Below, piece by piece: positions 6,985 through 12,739 of a DNA stretch of 12,739 nt. A program made the translations under genes and the position numbers. Within the stretch, counting starts at the first letter, position 1. Each line of letters starts with the position of its first letter. This DNA is from Solirubrobacterales bacterium (GTDB taxonomy: Bacteria; Actinomycetota; Thermoleophilia; Solirubrobacterales; Solirubrobacteraceae), in assembly GCA_013695395.1 (NCBI GenBank), contig JACDAP010000367.1:1-12739 (forward strand), written 5' to 3'. The notes under the pieces were generated by a model that did no database searches, had not been told where the DNA came from, and saw nothing but the letters and a program-made list of their open reading frames with translations.

Positions 6985-9179
6985 CCGCGCGGCAGCGCCT
7001 GGCAGGTCTGCGTCGAGCCTGCGCACACAACACCTACTGGCTGATCACCGCTCTCGTACTCGCTCTCGTACTGGTCGCGGCCGCCAGGCTTCTAATCGCC
7101 AAGACAACGTCGCTCACGGGTACTAACTCCGTGGACGTCGCAACGATTGCAGCGACGGCGAAGGCAAACGAGACCGTGTGCGTGGAGGACTTGATCGTCC
7201 CGAAGGGAACTGCACGGATCGGATTAGCCGCGATGACCAATTCTGCGAGTGCTCGTGGGCGTCTCGAGGTGGTCTTTCGCAGTGCCGAAACAGGCTTGTT
7301 AACACCGCTTTCGGGGCCGCTTCCGACAGGCGCACTCAACTATGCCCCCTACGCCCTGCCGCGCATTCTAAACGCGGATACAGCAGGATCACTGTGTGTG
7401 ACGCCCATCGGGGCCCGCGTCTCTTTCGGTGGAGCCTTTGTCCAACAAAGGGGGAGCGCCCGCTCGACCTCAATAGACGGCGTCCCCCTGACGCCCGCCG
7501 ATGTTAGTCTGCGCTACCTCCTACCTGAGGGTGATAGCCCACGGCTTATTGCTCAAGTAGCACGCGCCCTCGAGCGTGCGTCAGTATTCGAGCCGAGAAT
7601 TGGAGCCGCGCTCTTAGCGATATCGGTGCCGACACTGGTGCTGCTTGTCGCACTCTCGCTCTGGATTGGTGCCCGTGCCGAGACGTTTTCGATTCGACGC
7701 CTTGCTTACGCCGCGTGCGCGGTCGCTTTCGTCCACGCCGCGATGTGGGCCGTCCTCTTACACCCGTTCCACGGAGCTGACGAAAGCGAGCACTTCGCCT
7801 ACGCGCAGTACCTAGCGAGCACGAACCAGGAACCCGATCGATCGGCCGTGTCAAATCGTTCCCCATACTCATCACAGCAAATCGAGTTGATGGCGGCGTT
7901 GCACCATAATTCGACGATCCTCAATACGACCTCGAGGCCGCGCTGGCAACAGGCGTGGGAGTCCCGATACCGGAACTCCTCCCGCATGGTCAAACCCGAA
8001 GTCGACGGAGGAGGGGGGTCCGAAAGCGCAACAGGACATTCCCCCCTTTACTATGCAATCATCGGTGTTCCATACCGATTGACTGGGTGGATCCCGTACC
8101 TGCCGTCTCGATTGCTGGTGATGCGCCTTTTCAATGCTGCGTTCGCCTCACTCATCGCAGGGATTGCCGTTCTAACCGCTGCTCGAGTTTTTCGCGGCCG
8201 TAGCAACGCCGCCTGCTGGGCCGCCGGCCTCTTGGTTGCGTTTCAGCCAGTAGGAGCAAGCGTCGCCGCTAGCATTAACAACGACACAGGGGTGAATCTA
8301 TTGGCGGCCACCCTGTGCCTCTTATTTCTCGGCCTCATGACGAACGGTCCATCCAAGACGACCGCCATCGCGATTGGAGCAACCTCGGTCGTGCTCCCCG
8401 TTATGAAGGTGACGGGATTCGCACCACTCGCGGTGCTGCCGCTCGTGGTGTTGATCTCGGCGAGGAGGCACGGGGTGGGGCCGCTTCTCCGATGGTCGGC
8501 GCTGGCACTTATTACCGGGGCAGTGGTCGCCGCGGCCTGGATTCATGTGGCCTCGCCCCTGATAGGAGGTGACCGAGGCCTGATCTACAACGCCCATCCG
8601 ACAGTAGCCCCGCCGCCTGCATCGCCACCCGCACAAGCACTTCGTTTGTCGACGCGTTTGGACTACTTTCGTCAGACTTTTGTTCCAAGCTTTGTCGCTG
8701 ATACGCCTTATTGGCAGCTCCCAGGGCAGTCCTCGCTCGACCGCTGGCCAGCCTACTTCATCTATATCAATCGTGGGTACGGACTCTTCGGCTGGAAGAG
8801 CGTAGATGTCGGCCCCAACCTCCTGTTGGGCATCTTCGCGTTCCTGACAGTCGGCTGGATGCTCGCGTTGTTATCCGCTTATAAGCACATACGCGCCGGT
8901 GGAAAAGGTATCGGCGATGGCCTAGTGCTTGCCGGAATTGTTCTGTCAGTTCTTTTGCTGATTAGCTACGCCTACACGAACCCCGTCGCGCACACCGACG
9001 CTGGCGAGCAAGGCCGTTACCTGTTCACTGCGCTCGTTCCACTGAGTGTTCTCTTCGCGTCGGGGGTGTTCACATTTAGACCCGCCTATCGAGTAGCGGC
9101 TGCTGGCTCCATGAGCGCCGCGGCTGGCGGCGTGGCATTGCTCTGCTGGCTTTCAGCGCTGACTGGGTGGTACACCTAG
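6981..9179 (+). CDS. Large polytopic membrane protein, DUF2142 type, in locally lower-GC DNA
   Basis: This 732-residue protein starts with a membrane segment at about 20-40. A predicted extracytoplasmic, beta-rich domain follows (about 42-205) with Cys67 and Cys139 as a possible disulfide pair. Many hydrophobic segments then run from about 208 to the C-terminus. HGADESEHFAYAQYL (264-278), just after a membrane segment, matches the DE-x-x-HF-x-YA signature of DUF2142 proteins, which sit in polysaccharide loci and are topologically like GT-C glycosyltransferases. A role in adding or transferring sugars outside the membrane is plausible but unproven. The start overlaps the glycosyltransferase stop (ATGA). 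Base use differs from the rest of the operon: counted 60-base lines here give 55-60% GC against 72% in the glycosyltransferase gene, and codons such as TTA, CTA and ATA recur. The first 70 bp hold a perfect 12-bp tandem repeat. Confidence 0.85.
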   Translation: MTARQRLAGLRRACAHNTYWLITALVLALVLVAAARLLIAKTTSLTGTNSVDVATIAATAKANETVCVEDLIVPKGTARIGLAAMTNSASARGRLEVVFRSAETGLLTPLSGPLPTGALNYAPYALPRILNADTAGSLCVTPIGARVSFGGAFVQQRGSARSTSIDGVPLTPADVSLRYLLPEGDSPRLIAQVARALERASVFEPRIGAALLAISVPTLVLLVALSLWIGARAETFSIRRLAYAACAVAFVHAAMWAVLLHPFHGADESEHFAYAQYLASTNQEPDRSAVSNRSPYSSQQIELMAALHHNSTILNTTSRPRWQQAWESRYRNSSRMVKPEVDGGGGSESATGHSPLYYAIIGVPYRLTGWIPYLPSRLLVMRLFNAAFASLIAGIAVLTAARVFRGRSNAACWAAGLLVAFQPVGASVAASINNDTGVNLLAATLCLLFLGLMTNGPSKTTAIAIGATSVVLPVMKVTGFAPLAVLPLVVLISARRHGVGPLLRWSALALITGAVVAAAWIHVASPLIGGDRGLIYNAHPTVAPPPASPPAQALRLSTRLDYFRQTFVPSFVADTPYWQLPGQSSLDRWPAYFIYINRGYGLFGWKSVDVGPNLLLGIFAFLTVGWMLALLSAYKHIRAGGKGIGDGLVLAGIVLSVLLLISYAYTNPVAHTDAGEQGRYLFTALVPLSVLFASGVFTFRPAYRVAAAGSMSAAAGGVALLCWLSALTGWYT
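7049..7072 (+). repeat. Perfect 12-bp tandem duplication inside a membrane-segment codon run
   Basis: CGCTCTCGTACT occurs twice in a row (7049-7060 and 7061-7072), within the first membrane segment of the DUF2142-type protein (ALVLALVLVAA). It is in frame and length-neutral for reading (4 codons), so a change in copy number would lengthen or shorten the helix without a frameshift. Confidence 0.8.
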
Positions 9180-9181
9180 TC

Positions 9182-10279
9182 TCATGCCGCACGGCGGTAT
9201 ACGGCGCTCGTCTGCGCCGTGGTGCGGTCCCAGGAATGATGTGCTGCGCGACAAACCCCCGCGAGCGGCGCGCCGTCGTGTACTTGGAGCAATCTCGCTA
9301 GGGCGGTGGCAATCCCCTGCTCGTCCTGCGGGTCAAACAGCAGCGCCGCGTCACCCGCCACTTCCGCCAGTGAGCCGCGATCGCTGCAGGCAACCGGCAC
9401 CCCGCGGGCCATCGCCTCGAGCACCGGCAGACCGAAGCCCTCGTACAGCGAGGGGAACACGAAGCCCTTGGCGAGGGCGTAGAGGCCCTCGAGATCCTCA
9501 GCGCTTGTCCAGCCGACGAAGCGGACGTCGTTGTCGAGGCCGAGTTCGGTCGCCCGCGATCGGAGCTCAGCCTCGTGAGGAGTCGGGTAACCGGGCATGA
9601 CGAGGAGCGGGCGGGGTGAGGGAAGAAGGGCGAGCGCCTCGAGCAGACGCATGAGGTTCTTGTGCGGGCGTTTCGCTGAGACGGTCAGCAGGATCTCGCG
9701 GGCGCCGAGGTCGAGACTACGCCGTAGCTCCTCCTCAGGGGTGGGCGCCACGACACCGACGGGGGCGCCGGCCAGCGGCACGACTGAGATCTTGCCCCTC
9801 GGTGTGCCGAGGTGCTCGTGGAGGTCCTCGCGGGTCGATTCGGCGTCCACGATGATCCGGTGCGCGGAGCGCGCGGCCAGCGGCACGAGCACGCGCATCC
9901 CCAGGCCGCGCAGCCCAAAGTGCGCTTCCGGCACGATCTTGTACATCAGGTCGTGGATGGTGACGACACGGCGGAAGCGCCCGCGGATCGGCGCGGTGGA
10001 GGCCAGCGAATGGACGAGCTCGCAGCCCCGGGCCTCGGCGAGCTTCGGGAGCAGCACCTGCTCACCGCGCACCCATTCGAGGCGGTTCCTCGCGTTGACG
10101 GGGACGACGACCCGCTCGCAGCCGAAGTCCTCACCCGCCGCTTCCTGGTTCACGAACGCGGTGACCTCGAGATCGTCCATCGCCGCGAGACGCGGCACGA
10201 GCTCACGCGCGTAGACCTCCATGCCGCCCGTCTCCCCCGGGACGAGGAAGATCATGTTGATGCCGACGTGCAGCGTCAC
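9182..10279 (-). CDS. GT4 family glycosyltransferase
   Basis: This 365-residue protein has the two Rossmann halves of a GT-B enzyme. The N-terminal half begins with LHVGINMIFLVPGETGG (3-19), whose Gly pair is the acceptor-side loop, and includes VVTIHDLMYK (105-114). The nucleotide-sugar half includes SAKRPHKNL (201-209), whose basic residues should bind phosphate, and EGFGLPVLEAMARG (280-293), the E-x7-E motif of GT4 enzymes (E280, E288). It should use an NDP-sugar or a similar activated donor, often mannose or rhamnose in this family, to extend a cytoplasmic lipid-linked glycan. The GTG start at 10279 is favoured because the first beta strand begins three residues later; the ribosome binding site is weak. 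The gene ends 2 bp from the end of the DUF2142 gene on the opposite strand. It probably shares a transcript with the flippase and GT2 genes upstream of it, although 255 bp separate it from the flippase. Confidence 0.92.
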   Translation of the reverse strand: MTLHVGINMIFLVPGETGGMEVYARELVPRLAAMDDLEVTAFVNQEAAGEDFGCERVVVPVNARNRLEWVRGEQVLLPKLAEARGCELVHSLASTAPIRGRFRRVVTIHDLMYKIVPEAHFGLRGLGMRVLVPLAARSAHRIIVDAESTREDLHEHLGTPRGKISVVPLAGAPVGVVAPTPEEELRRSLDLGAREILLTVSAKRPHKNLMRLLEALALLPSPRPLLVMPGYPTPHEAELRSRATELGLDNDVRFVGWTSAEDLEGLYALAKGFVFPSLYEGFGLPVLEAMARGVPVACSDRGSLAEVAGDAALLFDPQDEQGIATALARLLQVHDGAPLAGVCRAAHHSWDRTTAQTSAVYRRAA

Positions 10280-10337
10280 TGGCGCCTGGGCTGCTCGATC
10301 ATCGGCACAGGATGGCGCATCGCCCGCTGAGGCTAGG

Positions 10338-10538
10338 GCCGCCGCTCCGCTCGGCGAGCTCCTCCACGAGGCCTACGGTTCGAGCCCGCTGTCCCGGCTC
10401 TGGTTCGCCTGCCGGCGGAGCACGTTCAGAGGTGAGGGCCCACCTGCGCTGCGTTCGCTGCCCGAGCCGCTGCGGGTGGAGACCGGCTGCGGGCACCACT
10501 ACCTGCTCGCCGGTGACGTTCCGCTCCTGCTGGCCTAA
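10338..10538 (+). pseudogene. Unidentified coding-like fragment between GT4 and flippase genes, probable 3' remnant of a lost gene
   Basis: The 255-bp gap between the GT4 start and the flippase stop holds a plus-strand frame that looks coding. Of the 66 codons from 10338 to 10535, I count about 57 ending in G or C. The peptide has a natural-looking mix including YGSSPLSRLWFACRRSTF and ends GCGHHYLLAGDVPLLLA. Its TAA (10536-10538) overlaps the flippase stop (10535-10537) tail to tail, as convergent real genes often do. No start codon exists in frame inside the gap. The nearest are ATGs at 10254 and 10260 (and 10221), which lie inside the GT4 gene; GAGGAAG at 10244-10250 could serve them. The choices are a truncated gene tail or a small overlapping gene of about 95 residues. 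I do not recognise the family. Confidence 0.4.
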
Positions 10539-12031
10539 CGGCGAGCCAACCGCGCCCGTAGCGGGCCGGTGAGCTCGCCCGGGACACCGCCCGTCGCCAG
10601 CGCGCATGCCGCGAAGATCGAAAGCGCAGCAGCGGTGATCACCACCGCAACGCCCGTCCCCGCTCCGAGGACCTCCGTGAGCCCCACGGCGACCGCCACG
10701 GCCACCGCCGCCGAGAACAGCACCGCGCCCGCGGCGCGCGGAGCGAGCCCGACCTCGCCGCCGCCGCGGCGCAGGGTCACGAAGAACGCAGTGGCCAGGC
10801 CGATCTCGGTGATGCACATCGCCGCCGCGGCTCCCTCTCCCCCGAAGGCGCTGGCCATCGCCCAGGTCAGCACCACGCTGACCCCGAGGGTCGTCAGGTT
10901 GATCCACAGCAGCGCCCGGAAGCGATGCTGGGCCAGGAGCACGAAGGAGCCCACCGCCACCAGGAACGAGCCGGCCACCGCGATCCCGTGGAGCCGCAGG
11001 ATCCCGACCGCGTCCTCGAACTCCGGCCCGCCGAGCAGCGCGACGATCACGGGTGCCCCGACCCCGACCGCCACCGCGATCCCCGCACCGAGCAGGAACA
11101 TGCCCTCGTAGAGCTTGGAGGCCGCGTAGCCGAACCGGGTCTCGTCGGTCCCCGCCGTGCGCGTGAGGATCGGGTAGGCGCTCCCGACGGCGATGATCGC
11201 CACCGCGATGATCACCGCGAAGACGCGGAACGAGAGGGCGAACAGGCCGCTCTCCTGGCTGCCCACGGTGAGGTCGACCACCACCTGGGCGAGGTAGGCG
11301 TAGATCGCCCCGACGCTCGTGGCCAGCGCGAAGCTCAGCGCCATCCGCAGGAGCTGGCGGGCCTGCGCCCAGTCGAAGGCGGGCCGCAGCGGCGCCAGGC
11401 CCCGCGCCACCGAGGCGCCGACCACGAGCGTGACGAGGCCCGCCGGGATCAACGATCCGAGCAGGGGTGCCACGCCCGCTCCCGCGACGACGAGGAGGAC
11501 GAGCACGAGCGCCTGCGTGGCCTGCCGGACCAGGTCGAGCCCGCCCACCCAGCCGAGCCGGAGCGTCGCGTGCAGCGGAACCGCGTAGGTCGCCGGGACC
11601 GCCTGCACGACGAGCCCGAGCCCGGCGAGCAGCGTCCCCAGCCAGAGCGCACCGCTGAACCCGGCGAGCGTCGCAAAGAGCAGCATCCCGAGGGCACCCA
11701 CGCCCATGAGCCCCATCCGCAGCCCGATCAGGACCCGCATGACGTGATCGCGGTCCTCCCCGGTCCGCGCCACGTACTCACGCACCCCCAGCGTGGCCAG
11801 GCCGAAGTCGGTGGTGAGCAGCGCGATCGCACTCAGCGACAGGACGGTCGCGTAGTCGCCGAACGCCTCGGTGCCCAGGTAGCGCGCGACCACCGCGGTC
11901 GAGCCGACCGCCAGGAGGGAGCCGATCGCGTAGGCGAGCACCCGGAGGAGCCCGCCCGAGATGGCGCGCCCGCCCGCGCTCGTCCCGTCCAGGACGTCGG
12001 TCGGGTCGGCGATCGGACCAAGCTCGGACAC
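10535..12031 (-). CDS. Polysaccharide flippase-like membrane protein (MOP superfamily, polysaccharide_synt type)
   Basis: This 498-residue protein is hydrophobic throughout, with room for 12-14 membrane segments. The N-terminus is diagnostic: after GGRAISGGLLRVLAYAIGS, the segment RYLGTEAFGDYA (50-61) and DFGL (75-78) match the first helices of Wzx/RfbX-type flippases. The family moves undecaprenyl-linked repeat units from the cytoplasmic to the outer face of the membrane. The start is a GTG at 12031 with no obvious ribosome binding site. It follows the GT2 gene by 90 bp on the same strand. A flippase beside an ABC exporter is redundant if both handle one glycan, so it may serve a separate polymer or a side-branch donor. 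No Wzy polymerase is recognisable in the window. Confidence 0.87.
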   Translation of the reverse strand: MSELGPIADPTDVLDGTSAGGRAISGGLLRVLAYAIGSLLAVGSTAVVARYLGTEAFGDYATVLSLSAIALLTTDFGLATLGVREYVARTGEDRDHVMRVLIGLRMGLMGVGALGMLLFATLAGFSGALWLGTLLAGLGLVVQAVPATYAVPLHATLRLGWVGGLDLVRQATQALVLVLLVVAGAGVAPLLGSLIPAGLVTLVVGASVARGLAPLRPAFDWAQARQLLRMALSFALATSVGAIYAYLAQVVVDLTVGSQESGLFALSFRVFAVIIAVAIIAVGSAYPILTRTAGTDETRFGYAASKLYEGMFLLGAGIAVAVGVGAPVIVALLGGPEFEDAVGILRLHGIAVAGSFLVAVGSFVLLAQHRFRALLWINLTTLGVSVVLTWAMASAFGGEGAAAAMCITEIGLATAFFVTLRRGGGEVGLAPRAAGAVLFSAAVAVAVAVGLTEVLGAGTGVAVVITAAALSIFAACALATGGVPGELTGPLRARLARR

Positions 12032-12121
12032 AGCGCAGCGAGGCTACTCGCGACGCGGCCGGGAGGAGCGAGCGCGCGGAGCTGAGCGGCGGCCTCGCAG
12101 CGTCGCGGGTCGGATCCGGGA
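12032..12121 (-). repeat. Short spacer between GT2 and flippase genes with crossing inverted repeats
   Basis: Two inverted repeats interleave here. GCGAGGC (12038-12044) is complementary to GCCTCGC (12092-12098), and CGCGACGC (12049-12056) to GCGTCGCG (12100-12107). They cross, so a transcript could form one stem or the other, or a pseudoknot. The spacer is extremely GC-rich, so chance is a real alternative. Confidence 0.3.
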
Positions 12122-12739
12122 TCAGGCCGGACCGGCCAGGCGGCGCAGCGCGAGCCCCAACCCGATCTCCGGGTCGGTCACCCCCGGAGGGACCGGGAGA
12201 TGCCCGGGGCTCGAGCCCGCCAGGCGCCACCCCTGCACGCGCGCGGTGATCGGCACGGTGGTCCGGTGACGGACCAGGCCCCACCCGACGACGGCCAGCT
12301 CGACCAGGAGCGCCCGGAACCAGGCCCGGCTGCGCAGCACGCCGTATCGCCGCAGGAGGAAGCCACGCGAGACGCCGGCCAGCCGCCGCTGGAACGGGCT
12401 CCCGACCACCGCGGACGCCCCCCCGAGGTGGACCGCACGAGCGTCCCGTGCCTCGCGCGCCTGCCAGCCGGCCAGGTGCAGCCGCAGTCCGAGATCCACG
12501 TCCTCCCCGTAGGCGAAGAGGCGCTCATCGAAGCCCCCGACCGCCTCGAAGGCCGAGCGCCGGTAGGCCGCCGCACCCCCGCAGGGCACCGCGAGCCGGC
12601 CGGCCGCTGCATCCGGTCGCCGATGACGCAGCCGGTTGTAGGCGGCGAGGGTCACGTCCAGCTCGACCCCAAGCTGGTCCACGAGCGGGCTGTCGGGAAT
12701 CAAGGTGAGGCCCGCGACCATGCCGACGGCCGGATCGCC
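12122..12739 (-). CDS. GT2 family glycosyltransferase, C-terminal part (N-terminus off the right edge)
   Basis: The minus-strand frame runs open to the window edge, giving 205 visible codons. The ATG at 12721 is not the true start, since in-frame upstream codons read GDPAVG and join a GT2-like DPxVGMVAG core. Visible motifs are PCGGAAAYRRSAFEAVGGFDE, where enzymes of this type bind acceptor and metal, and YGEDVDLGLRL (ED region, likely catalytic base). A His follows in AVHLGGAS. The C-terminal 90 residues include an amphipathic or hydrophobic stretch (RALLVELAVVGWGLV) that may contact the membrane, as in rhamnosyltransferase-like GT2 enzymes. The nucleotide-binding N-terminus with the DxD motif is outside the window. 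It lies directly upstream of the flippase on the same strand, so the two are probably co-transcribed. Donor sugar unknown. Confidence 0.88.
   Translation of the reverse strand, partial: GDPAVGMVAGLTLIPDSPLVDQLGVELDVTLAAYNRLRHRRPDAAAGRLAVPCGGAAAYRRSAFEAVGGFDERLFAYGEDVDLGLRLHLAGWQAREARDARAVHLGGASAVVGSPFQRRLAGVSRGFLLRRYGVLRSRAWFRALLVELAVVGWGLVRHRTTVPITARVQGWRLAGSSPGHLPVPPGVTDPEIGLGLALRRLAGPA

Noticed and set aside
10925..12085. Plus-strand open frame of 386 codons opposite the flippase gene.
   Set aside because: A polar, repetitive Arg/Glu/His/Pro peptide that mirrors the membrane helices of the flippase; no start signal or domain.
12122..12721. ATG at 12721 taken as the true start of the right-hand GT2 gene.
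   Set aside because: The upstream codons to the window edge are open and continue the GT2 core, and a protein starting there would lack the nucleotide-binding half of the enzyme.

Overview
The window is about 12.7 kb of very GC-rich DNA (hand counts of most stretches are near 70%) with dense, overlapping genes. Most of it is a cell-surface polysaccharide locus: synthesis, modification and export. The composition, the GC-rich third codon positions and a sigma-factor protein carrying an anti-sigma zinc finger point to a high-GC actinobacterium, perhaps Thermoleophilia/Solirubrobacterales. That placement is inferred from style, not from a marker gene.

Layout. (1) Positions 1-1043, minus strand: a large gene cut by the left edge. 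It encodes a sigma-70-like protein with a C-terminal zf-HC2 (ZAS) zinc site and one membrane segment. (2) Positions 1044-1352: a divergent intergenic region of about 310 bp. (3) Positions 1353-9179, plus strand: a tight six-gene operon. It holds a Wzt-type ABC ATPase with a carbohydrate-binding-like tail, a Wzm-type permease, a SAM methyltransferase, a 90-residue coiled-coil protein, a GT2-GT4 two-domain glycosyltransferase with a WsaF-like second half, and a large DUF2142-type membrane protein. Three of the junctions are 4-bp ATGA overlaps. (4) Positions 9182-12739, minus strand: a GT4 glycosyltransferase, a flippase, and a GT2 glycosyltransferase cut by the right edge. They face the plus operon and meet it with a gap of only 2 bp. 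A coding-like plus-strand fragment of unknown origin lies between the GT4 and the flippase.

How the genes may work together. The ABC pair would export a glycan finished in the cytoplasm, probably rhamnose-containing judging by the WsaF-like domain. In known ABC-exported glycans (E. coli O8/O9a, Geobacillus S-layer glycan) a methyl or methyl-phosphate cap on the non-reducing end stops growth. In the O8/O9a systems the C-terminal domain of Wzt recognises that cap, and a coiled coil in WbdD sets chain length. Here the transporter, methyltransferase and coiled-coil protein are consecutive genes, so the locus looks like a split form of that cap-and-ruler arrangement. The minus-strand flippase and its glycosyltransferases may serve a second, lipid-linked glycan.

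The DUF2142 gene is clearly less GC-rich than its neighbours and may have a different history. I see no tRNA, rRNA, CRISPR array, insertion sequence or convincing terminator.
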